32,076 bases of DNA from Pseudomonadota bacterium (GTDB taxonomy: Bacteria > Pseudomonadota > Gammaproteobacteria > Burkholderiales > Rhodocyclaceae). Positions 7,752 through 15,362 of this stretch are shown one piece after another. The notes beneath the pieces were generated by a model. The model was not told where the DNA came from. It did not search any database and saw only the letters and a program-made list of their open reading frames with translations. A program made the position numbers and the translations under genes. The stretch covers positions 18,695 through 50,770 of the forward strand of contig JAPLQT010000132.1 in the NCBI GenBank assembly GCA_026399515.1, in the 5' to 3' direction. Position 1 is the stretch's first letter; every line of letters starts with the position of its first letter.

Positions 7752-9665
7752 ATGATGCCGTTGCGCGCATTCGGATCCCCTTGGCAAGGGCGTGCATTCG
7801 CCCTGGGGCTGGCCCTCGTGGCCGCGTTGCTGATGCGCGGAGTGTTCCCGGGTGTCCTAGATTCCATGGATGAGCGCGCCGGCGATTTCTTCTGGCGTAC
7901 CTTCCCGGTCGATACCCAGGAACGCCGGGTGATCGTCGTCGACATCGACGAAGCCAGCCTCGCCGAGGTCGGCCCCTGGCCCTGGCCGCGGGAGCGCCTG
8001 GAAGTGCTCTCCGGCAAACTCGCCGCGCTGGGCGCGAGTACCCAGATATATGACATCGTCTTACCTGATGCGCGCCCCGGCGACGATCGCCTGGCCGCCG
8101 AGTTTGCCCGCCATTCGGTGGTGCTGGCGCAAATCTTCACCTTGGCCAACGAAGAAGCGTCGGCTGCGGGGCAAATCCAAGGCGCTCTGACTTCGCCCGC
8201 CTGCGGCTCACCCGTACCGCAGGCAAAGGGTTACATCGGCAATACGGCGGCATTGACCGCCATTCCGCTGATCGCCGTAGGTCACATCACGCCGCGCATC
8301 TCGGACGACGGCAGCGTGCGCCGTCTCCCCGCCCTGATCTGTTTTCAGAATCGCTCCTATCCGCTATTGGGCCTGGCCGCGCTGCTCAAGTCCGCGGCCG
8401 TACCGCCGACGCTGAGCCTCGCCCCCGGCGCCGGCTGGCTCGATCCAGCCTACCGGCTCACTCATGGCGCCTTGCCGGGTGTCCAAGTGCCGCTGGACGC
8501 GAACGGCGATGTCCGCCTGTCCTACAGCCTTTCGCGCAAGTCATTCATCTCCGTGCCCGCCGCCGACATCCTCGCCGGTCGGGCGCCGGCGGAGTTCTTC
8601 AAGGGCGCCTGGGTGCTGGTGGGCGCCACCGCTTTCGGCATCGGCGATGCCGTGCCGACACCGCACGGCGGTGCCGTGGGCGGCGTCGAAGTGCATGCGC
8701 AATTCATCACCGCGCTGCTCGACAACCGCCTGCCTTACACGCCGCGCGGCGCATCCGCGATCCAACTCCTGATGGCGGCATTGGCCGCCGGAGCGTTGCT
8801 GCTCCTGGCGGTTCGCCGCAACCGCCTGCCGGTGGTCAGCTTGCCGCTGGTCGGCCTGGCGCTGGCCTTGCTGATGCTCGTTGCTCACGGACGCGGCCTG
8901 CTCGGCAGCCACCTCTGGCTGGGATGGGCCGATCCGGCGGTGTTCAGCCTTTGCGCCGGACTGCTGCTCGGCGTGGCCGAACATGCCCGCACCCGGGTAG
9001 AGCGCGAGGCGCTGTTCCGCAATCTTTCCAGCTACCTGCCGCAGGCCGTCGCCTCGGATATCGCTTTCCGCGAACCCTCCGGTGTCATCGACGCGCGTCG
9101 TTGCGATATCACCGTCCTGTATGTCGATCTGCGCAATTTTTCGGCCTACTGCGAAAACCGTCCGACCGAAGAGGCCGCGGCGCTCCTGCATGCGTTCTTT
9201 ACCCTGGTGGATCGCGTCGTGGAACACCATCACGGCATCGTCGAGGAATACGCCGGAGACGACGTCATGGCGATCTGGGAGGCCAGTCCGGCGCAAGTTG
9301 CGCAGGCCCTGGCAGCCGCCGCGCAAATCATCGAAGAAGGCACGGCACTGCTGCCTGAGCCCCCGCCGCCCGGATTGGAACCGCTGGGCATAGGCATCGG
9401 CATCGAAACCGGCAGCGCCCTGGTCGGGTCGTTCGGGCCGGCGCGCCGCCGCACCCATACCGCCTTGGGTGAGACCGTCACCATCGCCACCCGGTTGCAA
9501 GCGCTCACCGCCGAACTGGCCGAGCCCATCATCCTTGGTCCTGGCGCCGCTGCGCTCCTCCCGGGGGAACCGCTGGTTCCACTCGGTGTCTTCCTCCTTG
9601 AAGGGCTGAATCAATCGCGAAATATTTTCGCGTTTCGTCGCCCCGTAAAAGGTTCACTATCATGA
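7752..9665 (+). CDS. CHASE2-domain class III nucleotide cyclase
   Basis: A 637-residue membrane signalling enzyme. One N-terminal membrane helix (about 14-35) is followed by a CHASE2 periplasmic sensor (about 40-330, with VVDIDEASLAEVGPWPWPR near 62-80). Three further membrane segments follow (about 335-355, 360-378, 393-410), then a cytoplasmic class III cyclase domain (about 445-630). The metal-binding Asp residues are present: D459 in VLYVDLRNFS and D503 in AGDDVMAIW. The purine-selecting Lys position, four residues before D503, is Glu499, as in guanylyl cyclases; the second selectivity position is Thr570. The transition-state Asn of NxxxR is Thr577, while Arg581 is kept. It probably makes a cyclic nucleotide in response to an envelope signal, but the nucleotide is uncertain. 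The stop overlaps the FecR gene start (ATGA), a pairing common for CHASE2 cyclases. Confidence 0.9.
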   Translation: MMPLRAFGSPWQGRAFALGLALVAALLMRGVFPGVLDSMDERAGDFFWRTFPVDTQERRVIVVDIDEASLAEVGPWPWPRERLEVLSGKLAALGASTQIYDIVLPDARPGDDRLAAEFARHSVVLAQIFTLANEEASAAGQIQGALTSPACGSPVPQAKGYIGNTAALTAIPLIAVGHITPRISDDGSVRRLPALICFQNRSYPLLGLAALLKSAAVPPTLSLAPGAGWLDPAYRLTHGALPGVQVPLDANGDVRLSYSLSRKSFISVPAADILAGRAPAEFFKGAWVLVGATAFGIGDAVPTPHGGAVGGVEVHAQFITALLDNRLPYTPRGASAIQLLMAALAAGALLLLAVRRNRLPVVSLPLVGLALALLMLVAHGRGLLGSHLWLGWADPAVFSLCAGLLLGVAEHARTRVEREALFRNLSSYLPQAVASDIAFREPSGVIDARRCDITVLYVDLRNFSAYCENRPTEEAAALLHAFFTLVDRVVEHHHGIVEEYAGDDVMAIWEASPAQVAQALAAAAQIIEEGTALLPEPPPPGLEPLGIGIGIETGSALVGSFGPARRRTHTALGETVTIATRLQALTAELAEPIILGPGAAALLPGEPLVPLGVFLLEGLNQSRNIFAFRRPVKGSLS

Positions 9666-10546
9666 AGTCAACCGTGAAGGCGGCTCGGTCGTTACTCTGC
9701 CGCTCGGTGAAGGGGAGTGACGCGGTGGCGAACGCCTTACTTGCCATGGCGAAGTACGGCAGACAGTTGCCCCTGCAACTACTGCTGTTCATGCTTGTAT
9801 TCTCCCTCTCCGGCGCGGCCGCGCTCGCCGCCGATGCGCCAGTGGGAGAGGTGGCATTCCTCATCGGATCGGCGCGCATCGCCGCAGGTCCGGATGCGCC
9901 GCGGGATCTGGCGCGCGGCGACAAGATCAGCGCCGGACAGGTGATCGAAACCGGTGACAACGGGCAGGTCCATCTGCGCTTTGTCGATGACAGCACCGTC
10001 GCGATTCGTCCGCGGAGCCGTCTGCGCATCGAGGACTTCCATTACGATCCCGCCAACCCGAGGGAGAACCGCATCAAGTTCTCCCTGGAACAGGGTACGT
10101 TGCGTTCCATCACCGGCCGCGCGGGTGAGGCGGCGAAGGACCGCTATCGCCTCAACACCCCGATCGCCGCGATCGGCATCAAGGGTACCGATTTCATCGT
10201 GCAAGTCGTCAACGATACGACCCAGGTGGCGGTAAACAGCGGCGCGATCATCCTCGCCCCGCTGGGAGAAGGCTGCCCGGCCAATGCGCTGGGAGCCTGC
10301 AGCACCGCCGGTGCGCGGGAACTCACGGCGGCCATGGCCGATCGCTATCTGGAACTAAAGGTTCGCCAGAGTGTCCCACAACTGATCCAGATCGATCCCA
10401 GTTCAACCTTCCCCGATCGGAATGGCATATTCCTTCCCAACGAACCCAAGGGTAGCCGCGCCCGTCACCCGTCCGCTGTCGCGGGATCCACAGCAACCTC
10501 GGTGCCCAAGGAAGTGCCGCCTCCTGCGAAAGGGCCAAAATCATGA
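9662..10546 (+). CDS. FecR-domain periplasmic protein, copy 1 (short)
   Basis: A 294-residue protein. A hydrophobic export signal (about residues 35-57, ending ALAADAPVG) precedes a FecR domain at about 58-210 with the characteristic [26 protein letters not shown] and [13 protein letters not shown] blocks. The tail is short, Pro/Ser-rich and has no further domain. In the usual iron-signalling system FecR relays from an outer-membrane receptor to a sigma factor, but no sigma factor lies here; stand-alone FecR domains next to CHASE2 cyclases are a different, poorly understood group. The gene overlaps the cyclase and the next FecR gene by 4 bases each. The start at 9662 follows the overlap; Met at 9746 would give a more normal signal peptide. 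The core is almost identical at DNA level to the next gene. Confidence 0.85.
   Translation: MKSTVKAARSLLCRSVKGSDAVANALLAMAKYGRQLPLQLLLFMLVFSLSGAAALAADAPVGEVAFLIGSARIAAGPDAPRDLARGDKISAGQVIETGDNGQVHLRFVDDSTVAIRPRSRLRIEDFHYDPANPRENRIKFSLEQGTLRSITGRAGEAAKDRYRLNTPIAAIGIKGTDFIVQVVNDTTQVAVNSGAIILAPLGEGCPANALGACSTAGARELTAAMADRYLELKVRQSVPQLIQIDPSSTFPDRNGIFLPNEPKGSRARHPSAVAGSTATSVPKEVPPPAKGPKS
10021..10320 (+). repeat. FecR core repeat, copy 1 (partner 10887-11186)
   Basis: Aligned without gaps by hand at an offset of 866 bases, this 300-base block differs from 10887-11186 at 13 positions (287/300 identical). Most differences are at third codon positions. This indicates a recent tandem duplication or gene conversion between the two FecR genes. 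Similarity is weaker before and after the core. Confidence 0.85.
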
Positions 10547-12183
10547 AACCCACAACGAAGGCGGCGCGGAGTTCCTTCACGCCACTTGTTATAATGACGA
10601 ATGCAATGCCCGCATTAGGTGACGCCAAGCGACTCACGTTGACCATGAAATTACTGCTGTCCATACTCTTCCTCTTCGGCGCCGCTGCAAAAGCCGCCGA
10701 CGCGCCGGTCGGCGAGGTGTCCTTCCTTATCGGCTCGGCGCGCGTCGCCGCTGGCCCGGATTCGCCACGGGATCTGGTGCGCGGTGACAGGGTCAGCGCC
10801 GGCCAGGTGATCGAAACCGGGGATAACGGCCACGTCCATCTGCGTTTCGTCGATGACGGCACCGTCGCGATTCGTCCGCAGAGCCGTCTGCGCATCGAGG
10901 ACTTCCATTACGATCCCGCCAACCCGAGGGAGAACCGCATCAAGTTCTCGCTGGAACAGGGTACGCTGCGTTCCATCACCGGCCGTGCGGGTGAGGCAGC
11001 CAAGGACCGCTATCGCCTCAACACCCCGATCGCCGCGATCGGCATCAAGGGCACCGATTTCATCGTGCAAGTCGTCAACGACACAACCCGGGTGGCGGTG
11101 AACAGCGGCGCGATCGTCCTCGCCCCGCTGGGAGAAGGCTGCCCGGCCAATGCGCTGGGAGCCTGTAGCACCGCCGGCGCGCGGGAACTCTCGGCGGCCA
11201 TGGTCGGCCGCTACCTGGAACTCAAGGCGCGCTACAGCGTCCCTGAACTGATCCAGATCGACCCCAGTTCGACCTTCCCCGACCGCACATCGCTTTCGGA
11301 TGACGCCAAGGGTGGCCGTGCACGGCGCCCAACAGCGGGTGCAGGCTCGATCGCGGCTTCGGCGGCCGGCGAAGGGGCGCCGCCTCTTGCAGCGCCCGCC
11401 AACACGAGTCCTCCCGCCGGCTCCGGCAGTGGCTCAAACGCCGGTGCCGGCACTATCGCCACCACCATCACAGACACGACTGCCCGGGCGACCCTGACCC
11501 CGGTCGTTACTCCCAAGCCGGTTCCGACGCCGGTCCCGGTTCCGGAGCCGACCCCGACCCCGACCCCCACGCCGGTCCCGACGCCGATACCTACACCTAT
11601 ACCGGTCCCGACGCCGATACCCACACCGATCCCGACGCCCGCGCCACCGCCGGTTGCGCTTCCTGATCTGCCGGTGGTGCCGCAAATCTGGTGGGGCCGT
11701 TGGGGCGATTATGCCAACTCGGCGGCCTCACCCGGATCAGCGACGTTTGCCGATCAGTTTGCCGTCCCCGGGCGCGAAACTGCGACGGGTAACACGGTCT
11801 TCGGCATGTTCCGCGAACAGGCCCTCGTTACCAGGCTGCCAGAGACCGGAACGGCGAGTTTCAGCCTGGCGCGATCGGAGGTTTATGTCGTTCAGGGCAA
11901 GCAACTGACGGCGGCAGCCGTGGTGGGCGCCAATCTCAGCATGGATTTCGATGCCCGGCGTTTCACGACCGCGCTGTCGGTCCTGCCGTCCGACATGAGC
12001 GTGCAGAACCTGACTTCCAAGGGCTTCATCCAGGCCGACGGCCGCTTCAATTCGGATGGCGGCCAGGCCATGAATGTTCTGGGTGCGATCACCTATGCGG
12101 GCGGCCAGCAGGCGGGCTACGTTTTTCAGCAATCCCTGGACGCCGGCAAGATGCTTTCCGGCGCCACCCTCTGGGTGCGCTGA
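10543..12183 (+). CDS. FecR-domain protein with proline-rich linker and C-terminal beta domain, copy 2
   Basis: A 546-residue exported protein. A signal peptide (best seen from Met at 10645: [18 protein letters not shown]) is followed by a FecR domain nearly identical to that of the preceding gene. A low-complexity linker of Pro-Thr/Pro-Val repeats spans about residues 320-372. A C-terminal globular region of about 170 residues starts near IWWGRWGDY, is rich in predicted beta strands, and ends ATLWVR. The linker suggests a domain projected across the periplasm or peptidoglycan; the C-terminal region is not a family I can name. It overlaps copy 1 by 4 bases, so the cyclase and both FecR genes are translated as a coupled set. 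It may be the full-length member, with copy 1 a shortened duplicate. Confidence 0.85.
   Translation: MKPTTKAARSSFTPLVIMTNAMPALGDAKRLTLTMKLLLSILFLFGAAAKAADAPVGEVSFLIGSARVAAGPDSPRDLVRGDRVSAGQVIETGDNGHVHLRFVDDGTVAIRPQSRLRIEDFHYDPANPRENRIKFSLEQGTLRSITGRAGEAAKDRYRLNTPIAAIGIKGTDFIVQVVNDTTRVAVNSGAIVLAPLGEGCPANALGACSTAGARELSAAMVGRYLELKARYSVPELIQIDPSSTFPDRTSLSDDAKGGRARRPTAGAGSIAASAAGEGAPPLAAPANTSPPAGSGSGSNAGAGTIATTITDTTARATLTPVVTPKPVPTPVPVPEPTPTPTPTPVPTPIPTPIPVPTPIPTPIPTPAPPPVALPDLPVVPQIWWGRWGDYANSAASPGSATFADQFAVPGRETATGNTVFGMFREQALVTRLPETGTASFSLARSEVYVVQGKQLTAAAVVGANLSMDFDARRFTTALSVLPSDMSVQNLTSKGFIQADGRFNSDGGQAMNVLGAITYAGGQQAGYVFQQSLDAGKMLSGATLWVR
10887..11186 (+). repeat. FecR core repeat, copy 2 (partner 10021-10320)
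   Basis: Second copy of the FecR core block described at 10021-10320. The first 60 bases are identical in both copies. It lies within the longer FecR gene. Confidence 0.85.
11497..11655 (+). repeat. Pro-Thr/Pro-Val coding repeat (linker)
   Basis: Imperfect 6-base repeats such as CCGACG and CCGGTC encode alternating PT/PV/PI dipeptides. This is the extended linker between the FecR domain and the C-terminal domain of the longer FecR protein. Such tracts can vary in length by slippage. Confidence 0.75.
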
Positions 12184-12201
12184 CGATCTTGGTACGTTGA
12201 G

Positions 12202-13506
12202 GTGCGGTGGTCCGGTTTCCTGGTTGCCGTGCTAGCAGGCGGTTTGGTTGCCCAGGTTTTTGCGCAGTCGCCCGCGCAGTTACCTGATAAGGGCCAGGAC
12301 TCGAACGCAGCTTCGGCAGATACAGGACAGCCGCCGGACCCGGCCGCCCTGATGCGCGAAGGCCGCTACGCCGAAGCCCAGATCGAGCTCGAACGCCAGG
12401 TGATGGTGGAGCCCCGCAATGCCGGCGCCTGGCTCGACTTCGGTCTCACCCACTATGCCCTCGGGCATTTTGAGGAATCGCAGGCCATATTCGACGCCAT
12501 CGTGCGCGAATTCTCGCCGTCCCCGGCCATCCTTGCCGTGATCGCCAACTATCGGCGACCCAAGCCCCCCCCGCCCCGGCAGCCAAACCCCAGACGCTGG
12601 AACGGCGACGTCGCGCTGTGGGCGGGCCATGAAACCAATGCCAATGCCGGCTTGCGGCTGAACAGCCTGACTCTCACATTTCCCGACACCACGGTGACCA
12701 CCGAACTCGCCATCGATCCCCGGTATCAGGCGCGGCCTTCATCGACCTGGCAAGTAGAAGCGCATGCGGAAGGAGAGACCCCGCTCGGTGACAGCGGCGT
12801 CAGCCTGCTCGGGATCGGCGAGTGGCGCGATCGGCATACGCCCGCGGCCGCCGATTTTGGAACTCGTCAAACCCAGGCCTTCCTGGGCTTGCGCAGTGCC
12901 CTTGAGCCGGCGGATTCCGCGGCCCCCACCTCGACACTATGGGCTGTATGGGCCGGTCACCAGCAGGCCTCGCTGGGCGGACAAAAACTGCTCGACAACC
13001 ACCGCCTGCTCGCCACCCTGGAAAGGCCGCTGGCGGCCTGTCAGGCACGTGGCGGCGGTGAAATCGAATGGCGTCGCTACCCCATCCAGTCGGCTTTGGA
13101 CGGTCGCTACCAGGGCATTCTTGGCAGCCTGGGCTGCCCGCTGGGCGGTAGCCAGGTTTTCCTCACCATGCGTTACGGCGGTGACCGACCGGATGCTTTT
13201 CGGGCGGGCGGTGTCCAGACCCGCAGCGAACTCGCGGCGACCCTGCAACGACCGCTTTTTGAGGCAGGCCGGCTCGAAATATCCCTGAACCAGTCCCGCC
13301 AGTCGGACCGGGAAAGCTATAGCGTGCTGCTTGGCGATATCCCCCGCCGCATCGATCGCAACGGCTTTTCCATCGAATATGCCCATGGACTGGGCGCCGG
13401 CTGGGAAGTGTCGATGAGGGGCGAGACCTGGAGGCAAGCTTCAAACATCGAATTGTTCCGTATTCGCAGCACCAGCCTGTTGGCGGGCCTGAGGAAGCGA
13501 TTTTGA
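12202..13506 (+). CDS. TPR-containing outer-membrane beta-barrel protein
   Basis: A 434-residue protein from GTG at 12202. A signal peptide of about 21 residues (LVAVLAGGLVAQVFA before QSP) is followed by about two TPR-like helical repeats (residues 45-115, with ALMREGRYAEAQIELERQV and AGAWLDFGLTHYALGHFEESQAIFDAIV). About 300 residues of alternating amphipathic beta strands follow, ending in Phe, the classical outer-membrane barrel terminus. The domain order resembles Slam/DUF560-type proteins, which help surface proteins cross the outer membrane, but I cannot prove membership. It starts 18 bases after the second FecR gene, so it probably belongs to the same operon and could be the outer-membrane partner of the FecR/CHASE2 signalling proteins or a surface-protein assembly factor. 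Confidence 0.78.
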   Translation: MRWSGFLVAVLAGGLVAQVFAQSPAQLPDKGQDSNAASADTGQPPDPAALMREGRYAEAQIELERQVMVEPRNAGAWLDFGLTHYALGHFEESQAIFDAIVREFSPSPAILAVIANYRRPKPPPPRQPNPRRWNGDVALWAGHETNANAGLRLNSLTLTFPDTTVTTELAIDPRYQARPSSTWQVEAHAEGETPLGDSGVSLLGIGEWRDRHTPAAADFGTRQTQAFLGLRSALEPADSAAPTSTLWAVWAGHQQASLGGQKLLDNHRLLATLERPLAACQARGGGEIEWRRYPIQSALDGRYQGILGSLGCPLGGSQVFLTMRYGGDRPDAFRAGGVQTRSELAATLQRPLFEAGRLEISLNQSRQSDRESYSVLLGDIPRRIDRNGFSIEYAHGLGAGWEVSMRGETWRQASNIELFRIRSTSLLAGLRKRF

Positions 13507-13550
13507 GACTGGAACGGTATTGAAATCGTCAGCGGACTACTCCGAGGCTT

Positions 13551-14942
13551 TCAATGATGCTGCAAGGCCTGGGTACCAAAATCAGAGGGGCGTTTGAGAA
13601 AGACTTCAGTGCCGATTTTCCTGAATGGTGAAAACCCCCTGGCCGTAGCCATACGCATCATCCGTGACCCGGCCCTGGTCTGTAAATATAAATCCCGCCC
13701 GGCGAGATAACGGCAAAAGAAGTCGAACAACTCGGTCCCGATCCCATTGCCGTGATACGACGGATCGACGGCGATGGCATGCAGTTCGCGCTCCAGGCTG
13801 TTTTTGTTGTTCAGTCCCAGAATCAGGGCGAACGCCGCAACCCTGCCATCGATTTTGTATACCCAGAGATCCTGGGGAACGACTTCCAATGTGTTCTCCC
13901 ATGTCGTTCTTTCGGCCACACCCGTACTTAGAGCCTGTTTGAAGTCGATTGCCATCTCCTGCTGACGTCCCGGGGTCAGGACAGACGGATCAAATGGGCC
14001 GTCCATCGCATTCTCGATAATCAGCTTCAACACCGGCTCGACGTCGGCCGGTACGGCGTGGGATATTCTTGCTTGCAGTCGGAGCCTGAAGTCGATGGCT
14101 TTGAGGCTCGCCCGCGTTTCATTGATGGAACGGGCAAGACCGCCAATATGGCCGGATTGTTCCGTAAAGGGAACCAGAACGTCCAGGCTTCCCGATGCCA
14201 GTTCGTCGACCGAAGTTTTCAGGCGCGCGATAGGTTTCACGTAGGACGACTTGACATAGAAAACAGAAGCCAGGCCGATCAGGAGCGCGGCGATAACGAT
14301 AACCAGGGAGAGCTGCCCGCTTCGGGTATTCAAGACCTCGGCCCTTTGCAGTGTCTCCAGCGCCGCCCGTTTCTTTGAAGCGGCTATTTCATCAAGCAGC
14401 TTGTCCGTCGAACCGATCACCTGCTGAAATTCCTGACTGAGAATGTAGTCACTGGTTTGATCACCTTGGACATTCCTGTTTTCCATCATTGCCAAGGCCC
14501 GATGCACGTTCTTGCTGTACTCGGCATAGAGCGTTTCGAACGCCGACAGGCGCTTCAGGTTCGCATAACTGGAAATGCCTTTTCTGGCCAGCCCCATCTC
14601 TTCTTGCAGGGCTTTTTCGTTCTTGAGGACGTTATCCACCGCATCGGAACGACCGGCGACTGATTTGGAAAGCATCGCGCGGTTGAGGTTGCGTTCGATC
14701 TCGATCAGATGATTATCCGCCTCCTTGATATGCGAAAACGGAAGGAATTCATTGTTGTACAGCTCCGTGGTTTCGGTCCGGATCTCCTGCAGGATGAGCA
14801 GGTTCTTGACGATCAGCGGGAAGATGACCAAGGCAAGAACGCCGATTCCGATCAATACGCGGCGTTGAGTGAGAAACCGCCGCCCGGATTCCAAACCTTG
14901 AGCCAGTTTCATGTCCGTCATAACTCCATCGATCCGATCCAT
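13551..14942 (-). CDS. Membrane sensor (four-helix, HAMP) fused to GNAT acetyltransferase
   Basis: A 463-residue protein in one continuous frame. Membrane helix 1 is at about 28-50 and membrane helix 2 at 211-231. Between them lies a helical periplasmic region (51-205) with the charge pattern of 4HB_MCP chemoreceptor sensors (EIRTETTELYNNEFLPFS, HLIEIERNLNRAML). Residues 232-284 are a HAMP domain (VKPIARLKTSVDELASGSLDV). Instead of a methyl-accepting signalling domain or kinase, residues about 290-450 form a GNAT fold with HAIAVDPSYHGNGIGTELFDFF (acetyl-CoA motif A, GxG at 400-402) and ARGFSPF. The architecture suggests acetylation controlled directly by an external signal. The gene is convergent with the preceding operon and divergent from the S-layer gene. 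Start codons at 14921 and 14912 are alternatives. Substrate unknown. Confidence 0.85.
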   Translation of the reverse strand: MDRIDGVMTDMKLAQGLESGRRFLTQRRVLIGIGVLALVIFPLIVKNLLILQEIRTETTELYNNEFLPFSHIKEADNHLIEIERNLNRAMLSKSVAGRSDAVDNVLKNEKALQEEMGLARKGISSYANLKRLSAFETLYAEYSKNVHRALAMMENRNVQGDQTSDYILSQEFQQVIGSTDKLLDEIAASKKRAALETLQRAEVLNTRSGQLSLVIVIAALLIGLASVFYVKSSYVKPIARLKTSVDELASGSLDVLVPFTEQSGHIGGLARSINETRASLKAIDFRLRLQARISHAVPADVEPVLKLIIENAMDGPFDPSVLTPGRQQEMAIDFKQALSTGVAERTTWENTLEVVPQDLWVYKIDGRVAAFALILGLNNKNSLERELHAIAVDPSYHGNGIGTELFDFFCRYLAGRDLYLQTRAGSRMMRMATARGFSPFRKIGTEVFLKRPSDFGTQALQHH

Positions 14943-15188
14943 ACCACGTTTATTCCATTAGTATAGTCGAACGATACACCTTGGACCGGACGAGGGCTGG
15001 GTACCGATTCAACTGAAATAAGCGCCCGTAAAGCCCCTCAAATATCGGCACCAAAACCAAAATTTATGCTAGTATCGCCCCCGGTGTGCGCTGCTGCGCC
15101 CCGTTTGCTGCGTCAGATTGCCGGGTTGGTTATTGGGTCCTTGCCCGATTTTCGGGTAGCCGGGCAGATTGAACGCTTCGATTCAGCG

Positions 15189-15204
15189 TGTGACCCCAAT
15201 CACA
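15189..15204 (+). promoter_or_regulatory. CRP-type operator, perfect TGTGA-N6-TCACA
   Basis: TGTGACCCCAATCACA matches all ten core consensus bases, and flanking G and C extend the inverted repeat to 6+6 bases (15188-15205). Its centre is about 40 bases before the predicted transcription start, the position of a class II CRP activator site overlapping a missing -35 element. The Crp-like protein encoded at 6666-7367 has the recognition residues expected to bind it. Confidence 0.75.
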
Positions 15205-15220
15205 CACAACTTGCTGTCGA

Positions 15221-15229
15221 TGGCATAAA
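15221..15229 (+). promoter_or_regulatory. Extended -10 promoter element of the S-layer-like gene
   Basis: TGG followed by CATAAA (15224-15229) is an extended -10 with 4 of 6 hexamer matches. The region 17 bases upstream (CACACA) is not a -35 box, as expected for an activator-dependent promoter. The predicted start is A at 15236-15237, giving a leader of about 126 bases. Confidence 0.5.
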
Positions 15230-15347
15230 GTGCGCAACAGGTAGCGTGGAAAGGGATATAAAAAGTAACCGTTAAGTGGTAAGAAGTAGAAAGCAGGGGT
15301 AGCTACTTGGCATACAATGCTTGGCGCGCCCAATCAATTCAACTCGC

Positions 15348-15354
15348 AAAGGAG
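15348..15354 (+). promoter_or_regulatory. Strong ribosome-binding site fixing the S-layer gene start
   Basis: AAAGGAG lies 8 bases before ATG 15363. This decides against the in-frame TTG at 15321, which has no such signal. Confidence 0.85.
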
Positions 15355-15362
15355 CAATACAC

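Larger units (their letters stand above)
14943..15362. other. Intergenic regulatory region before the S-layer-like gene
   Basis: This 420-base region is divergent between the sensor-GNAT gene and the S-layer-like gene. It holds a perfect CRP-type site, a matching extended -10, a second possible -10 (TACAAT at 15313-15318, no -35) and the ribosome-binding site. On the minus strand TATACT (14960-14965) is a possible -10 for the sensor gene but would leave a leader of only about 11 bases. No open frame of interest is seen. Confidence 0.6.

Noticed and set aside
8541-9614. 357-codon minus-strand frame opposite the cyclase
   Set aside because: Shadow of a GC-rich gene; Gln/Arg/Gly-rich and without family features.
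9662-12183. Classical FecIRA iron-signalling locus
   Set aside because: No ECF sigma factor, TonB-dependent receptor or Fur-box-like sequence was seen; the partners are a cyclase and a TPR/barrel protein.
13519-13555. ATTGAAA...TTTCAAT inverted repeat between convergent genes
   Set aside because: AT-only outer stem with a 23-base loop and no T run; too weak to call a terminator.
15321-15362. TTG start for the S-layer-like protein
   Set aside because: AAAGGAG lies just before ATG 15363, and the extra 14 residues would be translated through the ribosome-binding site.
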